DNA from: Tubulanus polymorphus
Taxonomy: Eukaryota > Nemertea > Palaeonemertea > Tubulaniformes > Tubulanidae
Assembly: GCF_964204645.1 (NCBI RefSeq)
Contig: NC_134025.1
Span: 30,410,001 to 30,474,000, forward strand
Direction of reading: 5' to 3'
DNA: 64,000 bases
Positions 24,021 through 37,300 of the stretch are shown here, piece after piece. The notes beneath the pieces were generated by a model that was not told the DNA's origin, did no database searches, and was given only the letters and a program-made list of their open reading frames with translations. The position numbers and the translations under genes are program-made. How positions within the stretch are numbered: the stretch's first letter is position 1; the number at the start of each line of letters is the position of its first letter.

Positions 24021-27000
24021 ATGCAATGTTTTTTGTGTTTTAATAAGTAATTATTTGTTAGAATGATGACCACAGTCAGGATGTAATTCGGGCCAGCAAA
24101 CATAATTCATTAACGACCTATTTCTCAGCTAATATCTTTCGCCGATCCTGCCAATTACAATATCAATATCAGTAATGATAATCATAATAATTAATGAAGA
24201 TTGATTAACATCAATAGATTTACAAATATAACTGTATTAAATATTACATATCAGCAGATTGGATAGAGAGAAAAACACATTGAAATAAATCACCAAACTC
24301 CAGTTGAATGTTTCTTTAAATCACAATAATCAACTAGTGTCGAAATGAATACCGCACGTACACTATATATCAATCAGCCACCTTTTCAATAAAAAGGGAA
24401 ATTAAAATCTTACCATAATGACGAAATTTGTGGGATTTTAATACTAAAAGAACATCGTTTTCGGTTCAATTAACTCGATGTTGTTCATGATGTTTGTGAA
24501 AAGTTAATGCGACTTCTCGACGATATTCGTGCAGCTTTTCGCAAAATACACGACGAAATACATCATCGAATGGAAAGAAATAAATTTCCGAATAATAATG
24601 AAAACGCGTTGAATCAATTTGAGACGATATCTAAAGAAAATTCCTACTACCATCGAGACAAAGTATTCTAATAGTGTACCATACATAGAAAGAACAAGCA
24701 CGCGCAGAAATGTACGTATTATCATTACAAATATATTCCAGAATGAAAGATCAAACGTCGTCTGCCTGAACTGCAGTCAACACATTCATACAACCATACG
24801 CGGGAAGGGGGGATAGTTTATTACACTCACACACTCAATTATAGAACAAACCATAAAATTCAAATATATACATATTCAATATGTATACATATATAGATAT
24901 TAATATATATATACATATAGATATACGTAATGAAATGTGGAGGAGGGGCATGAAACAGGGGGAGGGGTTTAACTTATGAAAGATGCCAATCAACTATGTA
25001 TAATTGCCACTTTGTAATAAAAATTGAAAAAATTAAGCTAACAAATATTATGAGAAGCTCTCCAGCGATCCATCGAGCTCTATTATATCCTGTACATAGT
25101 TTACAGATTATCAATATTTCAGTGCATGTGCTACATGTAACATGTACATGTAACATGTCTGTACGACGTGTTTTTCCGGTAGTAATTAATGTATTTGAGC
25201 AGCGCGAGAAAGAGAACATTTTTCAAGAGAGGTTAAAAATATCTGTATTTTTTTTTGTTTTCAAGAATGAATAAAGATGGAATTCGTCCAGCTATGTTTG
25301 GTGTAACTAGTACAGAGTTGTGTACAGAATATACGGTAGTAATTTGTACAATGGCGTTTGAGAATTGGACAACACCGATTAACTTGAATATAGGACATCG
25401 TTTTACATATTGATTTATATGTACATTTACATGCATTTGATGATGAAAAACATTGCAAAAACCAATGTATTTGAATTACAGTTTTATACGTATGAATTTA
25501 GTCGCGTATGAGAAGAGTCCGCGACACACATGCAGAAAATACACTATAGCACTTAAAATATGATGAACTTTCAATTTGCGGTGAATCGATTATTATTGTC
25601 ACATAGAGAACCAAAAACTATTCGAATTGTTTCAAGCTTCATGCATTCGATTAAAAGAGTAAAATTTGTATTTATTATTGTATTAATACGAAGTATCGAA
25701 GCGAGGGTTTTAATATTAATATTCACGGTTTCGAGAAAAGAATCCGTCATCATCATTATCATCATCATCATCATTATTATTATCATGATATAAACAAAAA
25801 ACAAAAAATATGACAATCATTTTATTTTAAACAAGAATTACCATATAAATTATGAACATGGATAAATCTCTATAAACGTCACATGTTGAGAGATATTTTG
25901 CTCACCACTCGACAGAAGACCCGCTTAACTTGAATAATATTGTGCTTAAACTGTACAATACACGACAGCACAAAATAACAGATTATACGCTCGATTACTC
26001 ATCAGATACTCATAGTCCGCAGTATGGCATTTCTAGGGCCCGAATTATGGAGGAAAACCTCGCAAAAAATTGATGAGTTAAAAATCCAAATCAGCTTATA
26101 TATCCAGATTCACGTTCAGTTATTAATACAAGAGTGAATGAATCAATGAAATATCTAAAATTAAACTCTATCTCTGACTTCAACCTATGAGTTCTGATCA
26201 GTAGAATTTACGCAATCCATGTACTTGTTACAGTGTTTATGGTGGGATCAGTCAAATTACCAAAATATAGCATTTTCATTAAACAATTTCTATAAGCATC
26301 GTCACTCAATTTGGCAATAAGTATCAGGAAAAGTATTGGAAAAAATCTAATAATGCTCTCTCTCTTTCTCTCCCTCTCCCTCACTGAGGTTTTTATGGAG
26401 AAATGAATGGTCTGACTAGAAACACAATGAAAGCTTCAGTTGATTGTGTTTGATTTTATTTTGTTCAAATTGTATCTCAATAATTGCCGAGGACAGTGAA
26501 CTGCTCCAGCCTCGAATCTCGCTGCACCAATAATTCTGAGGTACACAAATTCCGGCACAGTCTGAACAGGGATGGGTCGTTATCACGATGAATTGGAGTA
26601 AGAAAATTTGTAATATAATGTCTGGAGGCAATTGACTCCGGGATTAACGGAGTCTACGCGTAGCTGAAAGTAATCGTGTTTTCTATATACATGAATTACC
26701 AATGATTGCATAAAATGGTAATTCAACTGAAGACTGATTATTTCAGAGTTGTAAATATCGAAATGTTGAAGCAGCATATCATGCAACAGATAAAATAACA
26801 AGGGCTAGAGAAATACTACTAGAGATTTAGATGTTAATGACTAGATATTGTTGAACTTATAATAACTAACTGAAAATGACTAGAATTCATATGAGATTCC
26901 ATTTAAACAAGAGCAAAAATAAATGCAACATTTGAATATAAATCGACTGGATTTGAAACGTTGACCTAGCCATGTTTATTTCACTGTCATCCTATTGGCA

Positions 27001-27179
27001 AAGTGAGATCTGTATTGAAAGTAACAGGTTGTAAACCAAGCAAGCATCGATGATATAAAAGCTAATAACTTGAGAAAGAGCAACCATTTTCTTCTATAAA
27101 CCTTCAATCTATCTATTATTCTAACTCCCTAAATAAATAAATAAATACCTAATCTTCGATTGTCAGAACTTTGATATTC

Positions 27180-27430
27180 GATTTTACTACGTCAGATCTT
27201 CTCAGGTGCCCAGTTAACACAGGTACTAGCAGACCTGATCAGGTGCTCACAGGTACCCGGACTTCATCAGGTGCCCAGTTAACACAGGTACCAGCAGACC
27301 ACTTCCGGGGCCCTGATAGCACAGGTACCTGCAAACCTGATCTCGTGCCCACAGGTACCCGCAGACTTCGTCAGGTGCCCACAAGTACCCGCAGACTTCA
27401 TCAGGTGCCCTGTTTACAGGTAACAGCAGC
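27180..27430. repeat. Degenerate tandem repeat rich in caggtgccc and caggtaccc
   Basis: About nine imperfect blocks built of caggtgccc, acaggtacc and gcagactt spaced about 28 bp apart. The open frame across it is repeat-driven and not called a gene. Confidence 0.75.
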
Positions 27431-27870
27431 CCTCATACCAACGTTTTATCACGTGAGACCTAAGGTTTTCACATTGTTGACTGAAATTCTTTATTTATAT
27501 GCTTAAGAGAGAGGAGAGAGAGTAGAGGGAAGCGCATGTAGAGACAATAAGAGATATTATCATTATTATTATTATTATGATTATTCGGTTGGCTGTGGCT
27601 GCGCACATGTGTAAATACCAGTGATCAATGATTACACAATGCATAGATCTGACGAATTCATAAAAATGTAGAAAAAATATAACTAAACATTAACAATCCC
27701 AGATACCAATTGAATAGTGCAGGGTTTCATAAAGATTGAATCATTGTCACATGATACACCACACTGGACCAAACCGGACCACACGCTCACCTTGATCGTC
27801 ACATTTTAGAAAGCTCGACACTAATTGAGCAAATCCATGTAATTTTCATTTCTAAAACACGACTGTTGTG

Positions 27871-28162
27871 ACGACAACACGTCGTGTCCGCGCTCGGGCT
27901 GCATCACTGGGACAGCAACACGACGTGTCCGCGCTCGGGCTGCATCACTGGGACAGCAACACGTCGTGTCCGCGCTCGGGCTGCATCACTGGGACAGCAA
28001 CACGTCGTGTCCGCGCTCGGGCTGCATCACTGGGACAGCAACACGTCGTGTCCGCGCTCGGGCTGCATCACTGGGACAGCAACACGTCGTGTCCGCGCTC
28101 GGGCTGCATCACTGGGACAGCAACACGTCGTGTCCGCGCTCGGGCTGCATCACTGGGACAAC
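27871..28162. repeat. 41-bp CpG-rich minisatellite, 7 copies
   Basis: Almost identical copies contain acgtcgtgtccgcgctcggg followed by ctgcatcactgggacagcaa. Since 41 is not a multiple of three, each strand reads through all three frames of the unit, and the unit is free of stops, giving overlapping artefact frames of 68-137 codons. It lies about 200 bp beyond the CACNB stop. Confidence 0.95.
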
Positions 28163-28250
28163 ACCCACTTAACACTACACAAGAAGAGGCCATCGCCGAA
28201 CCCATGACCAGTTTAGAACTCCAGTTCAATAGCGAGGTTGTCACGTGGGT

Positions 28251-28256
28251 TTTATT
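28251..28256 (-). terminator. Candidate polyadenylation signal for CACNB
   Basis: Plus-strand tttatt (AATAAA on the minus strand), 120 nt past the CACNB stop at 28376. If used, the 3' UTR is short and the 41-bp array lies just outside the transcript. Confidence 0.4.
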
Positions 28257-28375
28257 CCTAATCAATAAAATTGTAATTTGAGCCAACAGAATTCGAGAAC
28301 AAAAAAAACCAGTATACGATAAGTCAATCAATCAATCACCGTTTAAAAAATTACTGCATTTTTTTCATTGATACA

Positions 28376-31300
28376 CTAGATGGCGATACTCCCTTGTCTT
28401 GGTGGGTAATGTCGCTGACTACGCGGAGAGCCATATTGTTGTCTATTGTTATCACGGTTATCATCGTCGCGGCGATCGTCACCGTGGCGACGTGATGAAT
28501 CGTACGAATCGTAGCGATCGTAGTCTCCTCGCGATCGAGAGTCCGTTTTATAATCCCGCGGCATGGCGCGGTGATCGTAATGATCGCGTGTCCTGTGATC
28601 GCTATGATCGTCGCGATCGTAACCGCCTGATCGGCCGGCGGCCGACGTCGAGTCTCGTTCGTAGTCCCGAGAGACCCGTGTCGTATTTCGGCGTGAAGGT
28701 CGTTCGTTATAAAGGTCGTCATCGTCGTCGTAATCCGCATTCGTCGTCTGCTCATTGTCATAGTTACCATGACGATTACTGTTATACGGAGCACGTTGCG
28801 GGTCACGTTGTCGATTGCGGTTATGTTCAGGTGAATTGTGCTGCTCCGATGGATGACGCTCTAAACTAACCGATCGTTGCTGGGATACCGGCGCTGTGTT
28901 GTGTCTGGATAGCGGTGAATTGACAGCACGAGGTGGTACAGCATCCTGATGATGGTGCGGTGACTGAGCGCTCGTTGGTGGGTGGGTAGCGCGCCAATAC
29001 GCTTCTAAGAATTCGGCTAAATGTTCGCAGGCATCTTCTAATTGGTTTTCATCTAAGATCACATCAAACAATTCCTACGAAACAACAACGAAATGTTATT
29101 AGAAAAATACAAATCTAGAATGATATCTAAACCTGACAGACCTGGCGCGGATCTAGAGGGCTTCACGGGGGTCCACAGCCCTGTCTTACTGATTACTTAC
29201 AGGACTACACTGTGCCAGTTTATCGGCTGCTACTAACTGTACATTCATATTTCTACTTTGGGATTTCCCCCTCGATTTTACTAATCGTTGAAGTACCTGA
29301 AATTGACGCAGCGGAAAAAGTAGATAAATAAAATCATGCGGAAAAATCAAATTAGAATCTAACTTCGAATGGCGTGTTGAAACTTACTTTTGGGGAAGAG
29401 ATTTTCAAGTATACAACTACAGGGGCCAGCGACGTTTTGGCCAACTGTGAAGGGTGGTTAATAGTATCACAGTCTAACACCACCAATTGTAGTGTGCGGG
29501 CAAGCTCAAATATTCTTTCAATCTCAGCTTGAACTTCGGCTATGAAATGAAAATACATTTGTATAGTAGAGATCGTATTAGACCTTACAGTTACTCCTCC
29601 AAGATAACACTAATCAGTGTTATGGGGATGTACTTTATAGGTATGAATGTTTTCAGATATTTGATATTAACCTATAAACCTAGATCTACTGTTTGAGACG
29701 AATGTATTTAGGGCCCAGTTTCACGAAAAAGTTTAAGCCTAAAACGGTTAAGTTTGAATTATTGTCCTTATTGAAAACATGAAGTAACTAATAGCAATTA
29801 CACCAAAAATTTGAGTTAAACTTTTTTGTGAAACCGAGCCCAGATTTTAATACTGATCATACGAAGGAGCATGTTTATTTCTATATGGCACTATTCTCTT
29901 TACAGACTGTTTTAATGCTTTACACAATAAACACAGAGTAAATGAAAATGTTTTTAATGTTTAACTATATACGGAACCATTACAACATTTCAATGAAAAG
30001 TGTCATTTGAAGAATTGAATTTTTGATGATTGTTTAAGGAGAATGTTTTTAGGGGAATGTTTTTGACTTACCTATACAACTAGATCTACTATTTGAGCGT
30101 TCCATTATAACGCGTTTACTCGGATTGTTCAATAACGACCTTTTGGCCAGAGATATATCAGCGGTCACTCGGGTTATAGTTATTCTATGAAAAAGAAAAA
30201 AATATGCATTTCATTACCATATACTTCCCTGGATCCAGTTCCACAGTTCTGAGTTAAATTTGACTCCGAGTTAAAACATCGAAATGTACTAACTTTAACT
30301 CAGAGTTAACTCTAACTCCCAACTGTGAAACTGGGCCCTGAAGTAGAGCGTCTAGGAAATCTATATATGAAATACTTACTTTCCTTCAAATCGATGTTTA
30401 ATATAGTCAAAAAGGGCTTTTTGCATCATATCCGTGACTTCATAACCTTTGAGGGAAGGCCCTATTAATACTACTGGTCGCATGGAAGGCACTACTTCAT
30501 AGGGAGAGATATTCTCCGACTGAAAATAGTTACAAAATTCAAAAAGTAATTTCATATTATAATGTATGTATCTGGTATGTATGAATATATATAACAATAA
30601 TATGAAATCAGATGAATAAAATTCAATGATAGCAAAGGGCCCCGTAGACCATTAAATGCAATTAGTGCGATACATAAAATATAATTAAGACGCAACAGCT
30701 TGCTTAAAGAGCATGACTTGCTTATGATCTATCAAATTATATACTTTTTTCAATCAGTAAATATAAGGACATAAGACCCATAGTTTCTGAAAGGGTTTAC
30801 GCAGAGTTCAAGACAGAACTGACAGCAGGAACTGCGCTAGGAGCGGCAGTAGCCGTCACAGGATGAACCTGAGAAGCCTCATCGAAGCAGTCATAGGAGC
30901 CCTCGGTGCTAAAAAAACTTGTTAAATGCAGAATTGTTTAATCGCACTTTTAAAACATGCAAAATACGGACAGTAGAAAGAATGAATGATTAAATACCTA
31001 AATAAAGTAGTAATAATCAAGCAAAAAAGCAAATACATGTAAAGAATGAAAATAATTTTTTGGTAAATGATAAAAGTGATGGAATTTTTGATGAAAAGAG
31101 CTGACAGTAGACGATATATCTGACATCGAAGCTTATAGATTTAACTAATAACAATTATATAAATATATGAATGAGATGTAGAGTAAAATTCAGGCAAATA
31201 TCATGTGGCAAAAAGCTTTGATGAAATAATTTTATTCTCATTTGATTCTACCTTTCCTTGTGCAGGAAGTGGAGGAGGAGTTGGTGGTTGTGGTTGACCC

Positions 31301-34300
31301 TTGAAAACATTGAATCAACACATAGAAATATTCTTCAAAAATCAAAACTGAATGCAAAATAATAATAAACAGTAACATAAAATTATAAACAGTTTCACTG
31401 AAGCTCATGTTAGATGCTAATGTTTTGATGCTCTCATTTGTGGTGCACCTCATCCAAGAATTTGATGCGATTATTATCCTATGAACTTTAATAATTCCTA
31501 AAGCGAACAGGTATAAAAGCCCACACTATAAACCGATCTACTGCATGTAGTTACTGAAGGTAAGGTCTGAAACCTGGACCAAGTTGAAATTGAAAATGAA
31601 CTAATTCTTACATCAAAATTAAGGGGGCCACAACTAAGGGTCCAGTGACCAGGTTGCAAAGCCAAGGCCTAGGTTTAAAACTAGTTTAAGTTTTTTGGTT
31701 CTATAACCGATCTAATAATTTAGGACCAGTCTGAGCTCATTTTGTTCCTATAATCGATCTGATGACAGGACCTGTCTAAGCTCAATTTGGTTCTATATCC
31801 AATCTAACAACATGAACGAACTGAAGCCATGACTGTACAGCAGGGCCTTAATATTGTTCAGACTCCAATCAATTCATTATTTGGAGCACCAGCAAAAGTT
31901 CTTCAATAACTTATGACATCATGTTTGTTATATCCAACACATGCAACTACATAAATAATATACCAACAAAAACACGACTTCAGTTGTTTATTGATGTCTC
32001 TCACCTTTTTGAAAAATGGTTTTCTCTTTTCTTTGGCTGGTGGTGTAATACTAGTTTTACTAGTTTTTGCATTTCCTAAACTGTCACTGTCCTCACCGAC
32101 ATTACTATCCAAACCATTCTGATCCACATCTAAACCTTCAAAAGCAAATATTCATTTAATTTAACATCAAAATCACATTTCATCGATATTAAGCAAATGA
32201 AAATCTTATTCTTATTTTAAGGTTATATTTTGTTATGGATAGTAAGATGTTTCGAATATTTTGATTAGGTACAATCTGAAATATTGCTGCGTTCATGAAT
32301 TAAGCAGGGCTTCTCTGATTACGATATTGTTCTCAATAATTAAATTATTGACAGCAAATTTATACATAAATAATATATTAACAGGTAGAGATAGAGGTTA
32401 TAGACAGCAGCAGCAGCAGTAGTTGCAGCTGTCTGTTACTACAAATTAGATATAATATATAACCTGTATGCATGAAATAAATACGTATTCACACTTTGTA
32501 GTTACAGTAATCTGATACATATATTTAGATATATATATTTAATCCTTATCAAAATATTATTTCATTTCATCAATTATTTATCATATTTCAGTAAGAGTAA
32601 AATAGAGCAGTTTCCATTTTGATAAATCGAGCAGATTTTCTCATGAAACCTCGATGATAAAATACTTCTCAATGTTCACGAGTCTCCGAGTTTATTTGCT
32701 TAAAACGACGAAAACGTTTCAATTTATTCCTCTGTTCAGATAAATGAAAAACTGCTCGAAAAATCGGGGATCGTAAACATGCGAGGAGAGGATTGCTACG
32801 ACGGGACATCTCACCTGGAGTTGGAGGGGTTGAACCCCGGGAATTCGAAGACTTCGAATTGGACAGTAAATTGTCTATGTTGGTTTGTGAGGTGTTAGTT
32901 TTACTGCAATAAAATGGAAAAATATACAAAGATCGGTTAGTAATAGGTAAAACTATAGAGCAAGGATCGAGCAAGGGGCGAGCGGGGGGCGAGCGAGGGT
33001 TTCATCGCAGCCAAAAACCACTGTTTATATCAGTACAAACTAAAGGCATTAACGAACAATAGTTAGCAACTATCTGTCTCTCTCTCTCTCTCCTCTCTCC
33101 TCCCTCCTCTCCCTCTCTCTCTCTCTCTCTCTCTCCCTCCTCTCTCTGTCTCTCTCTGACTGAGTGAAGAGAGTTGTAACTGGGCTTCAATCAATGGTTT
33201 ACTTTCCCTCCTACTATAATTCAGTAATCTGATTAAAATAATGCCCCATTTCTAACCAAATGGACAACATGGTCTCATCACATGTCAATTCATTCAACTA
33301 CTACTCGAGCGAATGCCCGTATGAGGTGAACGCCCGTATGAAGTGAACGCCCGTATGAGGTGAGTGCCCGTATGAAGTGAACGCCCATATGAGGTGAGCA
33401 CCCGTATGAGGTAAGTACCCGTATGAGATGAACGCCCGTATGAGGTAGGCGCCCATATGCTCTAGTGATAGAGCACATACTGTAGACATGAGGATGCCAA
33501 GAATAATCACGTCGCTATGGTAACCATCAGTCAACACTATGATGCTGGTAGAGAGTGAGAGTAAAATACAGCGAGAGTCTCTCATTCTCCCTCTCACTGT
33601 CTCTCTCTAATTCACTCATTAGTGTTTTCAATATAAGACAATATTGGTTCTCAATATCACCAATATCAGATACTATACGTACGCTTAATCACAATTTATA
33701 TTCAACTAGTTTTTTATATTCAATATTATTTTTTTTACCCTGTAATTTTTGAATTTCCTCAGGTCCATGCTCCAATAATACCCGCATCGTGTCTACATAT
33801 TAGATGTATATAGAAATATGGATTTTATACCCGAGGTCTGAAGAATTATCGCTCAAATCTTAAGTAATTCCCTACCCGAACCTCTCTGTCCCAGTATTCA
33901 AATGATTTTAATAATCGTTCTACTACGTCATACAAGGCACTATACACTTCATGATCCGATCCTATTTCAGTGAGGGGTTTAATAGAAAAGACGTAAGTGT
34001 TTGTTAGGAGGGTAGTAGGACACATGCGCCGGGCCCCGGACAGGAGATCTATAAATACACGGTGGGTGGTTTCAAGCGGAACCCTATAAACCGCACCCTG
34101 CCGGTATTCTCAAACTAATACTCATTGATTATATTTATACCTGCGACAGATATTGGAGTTTGCGGAGATTGTTGTCTGTAAATAATAAACTATCATTAAC
34201 TTCATATCATTTATCACAGGAGTCACGAGAAGAGTGAATGATACAGGGTCTCGCCCGCACCCAGAGAGGGATTGCTTCACTCCTCACGAATCCACCCTTT

Positions 34301-37300
34301 AAAACCATGTGTTTCATTCATTCTCACATCTCGCCTTCGTTCAAATGTAAATGTAAAACATCTCATCGGCTGAAACTCGTCGCATTATTTAAATCAAAGC
34401 CATTTTCTACCATTCTGACCTGCTGCGTCGTTGCCATGGCAACCGAAATTACCCGGAATAGCGAGCATAAGGCATACACGAGACGACCTTGACATTTTTC
34501 GCAAGCCCGTCAGTCTTTTTATCCTATATTTGAGCAGATTTTTTCGGGTCTAATTTGGATCAAACGTAGCCAGAGTTGCACAGTTTCCGAGTCAACAGTT
34601 AACTATGTATAGATCAGGGGTCAGTTGCTCAAAAGTTGGTTAAAGATAACCGGCCGTTAAATACCACAGTAATAATGAACTTTCAATTGTCAACATATCA
34701 ACTATCCACCGGTTAACTCTAACCAACTTTTGAGCAACCGGCCCCTGACATGTGAAGGTGATTGTTCGGGTAAATGTGGGGTAAATGAAACTTACGGTGA
34801 GTATAACTTTCCGGTTTTACCCGTCGTAGTTTGCTGCATTTTCAGGTTATCTAGTTTGGTCGGACTCGGTATATATCCGACATCGCATCCTTCTTTTACT
34901 AATCGCCCGATCCACCAGTCATTATTGAATTTCTATACGACGAAAAAATAATAACGACGACCATGACAACATTAACAATTCATAGCAGACGACTTACAGT
35001 AAAACATCGGCAAAACTGAGAATCGGAAAAATAAGATCAGAGGAAATCAGAATGAGTTATTCATTAGACAGGGGTCCAGTTGATCAAATAGTGATTACAT
35101 TCGACCATCGGATAGATACAAGTCACAATTCAGTTTTAATTGTCAATGGTTTTTTAAAAGTTTTTTTTTTGGATCTTGAAATAGGAATTGTTACTCGGGC
35201 GAGGTTTACTGTATATAAAACATGGGGGGGAGGATGAAATACCTCTTTTATATGTAAGAAATCTTTACTGTATATAAAACATGGGGGGGGGGGAGGATGA
35301 AATACCTCTTTTATATGTAAGAAATCTTTACTGTATATAAAACATGGGGGGGGGAGGATGAAATACCTCTTTTATATGTAAGAAATCTTTACTGTATATA
35401 AAACATGGGGGGGAGGATGAAATACCTCTTTTATATGTAAGAAATCTTTACTGTATATAAAACATGGGGAGGAGGATAAAATACCTCTTTTATATGTAAG
35501 AAATCTTTACTGTATATAAAACATGGGGGGGAGGATGAAATACCTCTTTTATATGTAAGAAATCTTTAACTGCGAATGATACAGCACAGCCATGTACCGG
35601 AGAATCATCATCCAATGAACCATCATAAGCTACATTTGTTCGTACGGCAAACGCTACTGGTTTTGTCTGAAATAAGAAAATAATCATCAGTTGATTAAAT
35701 TACAGTAAAATGAATAATTGACATCCAAAATGTTTCCTAGATTAGAGGAAAATCAATCAAATTCAACAGGGAGGTGGTGGGGGCGATAAGACCTGCTAGC
35801 AACCTTGGAGGTGGTGGAGGTAGGGGGGGGGGGCGATAAGACCTGCTAGCAACCTGTCAGTTCAGTTCTCTGAATCCAAGACAAGCAGATATATTCAGCG
35901 ATGTTATTAACAAATCGAAAATACACAATTCCTTATTTGGGACGCAAAACAACAGTTTAACGGGGACTTTCATTCATTGCAAAGTATCGAATCATTTTCA
36001 GAGACTTTATCGTATGTAGTTAAGCTTCATGGTTCATTGAAATAATGCTCGTTATAAGCAGCGTCAGGGTTTGGTATGATGGCAGATTAATTGGGATTAG
36101 TCACTGGTCTGTTGGGTATGATTCTATATATACAGATCATATACGAGATTCTTATATGATAAAATCACGCATGAAAAACAAGTGCAAAACGTTTCGTTGA
36201 TATTCTGTAGTTTCAATTATATCCTGATTGTCATCTTCAGGAATAACTAACGTTAGATATATAAGTATTGGATTGTAGACGTCTTATACATTTGTTGTAA
36301 AATTGTATGTTGAAGATAACTTATAGTCTAATAGTTGCCGGTGAGATGAATAACAAACACGACTGTCGGACTCAAAAAGACGATGAGATTCTTACTCTAG
36401 CCTTCTCTAATTGCAGTCTAGCCTGACTCTCTGTCTCTCTTCGCAATGCCTCCCTATCTTCATCTAGCGACAAGTCTGAAGATGGTTGACTGTAATTGGA
36501 ATCTGCAGAACCCTGTTAACGAAACAAAAATATTCATTTTAAACATCGGACAAATTTCGGCGACGTTTCTACAAATCGTATCGGTTGAATCCGATAGTTC
36601 CCTCGTTGGATCTGACGGAAAATTCTTCTGTTTCTAAATAAAAACTGTTTATTTTAAACACGTGAATCTAAGATATCTCTTTCTACAGTTCGCGAAAACT
36701 CAACATTTCACACATTTTTCAGTGAAGTTTGTCTAGTATAAAACACACTGTGAGCAGCAGCACTACCTCTACCGATGATCACGAGTGATCACGAGTGATC
36801 ACGAGTGCTGGTCTTTACCTTCCCTAAATCGATGCCATTCTCAACTACTTTACGTGTAATAGTTTTATCAGTTACCATCCTGCAACCGCTCGAATCACCA
36901 GCCTCATTTCAATTAAGAGAAAAATTAGATGATTAGTATCGTTAATGTTTGACTCAATTTTACAATTTTAACAGTTCTTGAAAATTCTCATGCGCAGGCA
37001 GAGCATTAGTATCAAAACAGCAACACTATTTATGATGGGCGTCGGTCGACTTGTGACGCAATCCTGGGAATGATCACTAAATAACAACAGTGTGTGAATA
37101 GTCTCTCTCGATCACGAGATATCATAATTCATTGCAGTGAATTTATTTCGATATTTGCATCGATACGAGAGTTATTTCTAGAGATAAGCCGCGATTGATC
37201 ATTATTTAGAAATTCCCGGATGTTGAAGAGTCACTCGGTATTTATCAAGGAATGAGAATAATTTGTGAAATCCGACCCTCGACGCAGCAGCCATTTCTAA

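Larger units (their letters stand above)
18580..28375. other. Intergenic region between convergent ANKIB1 and CACNB genes
   Basis: No convincing exon was seen over 9.8 kb. The first part is probably ANKIB1 3' UTR. Contents include palindromic short elements (19795-19922, 20157-20248, 20871-20990, 21043-21135), TA runs near 20700-20726 and 23131-23155, an AAT run near 23481-23525, the 40-bp array (23745-24020), an atc/att run near 25745-25790 and repeats at 27180-27430 and 27871-28162. Open frames here of up to 111 codons outside arrays show no recognisable domain. Confidence 0.6.

Noticed and set aside
27868-28281. 137-codon plus-strand frame (VRARAASLGQQH repeats)
   Set aside because: Produced by the stop-free 41-bp unit; overlapping frames are open as well.
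28399-28869. 156-codon plus-strand frame and 151-codon minus-strand frame
   Set aside because: Shadows of the Arg/Asp-rich last exon of CACNB in other frames.
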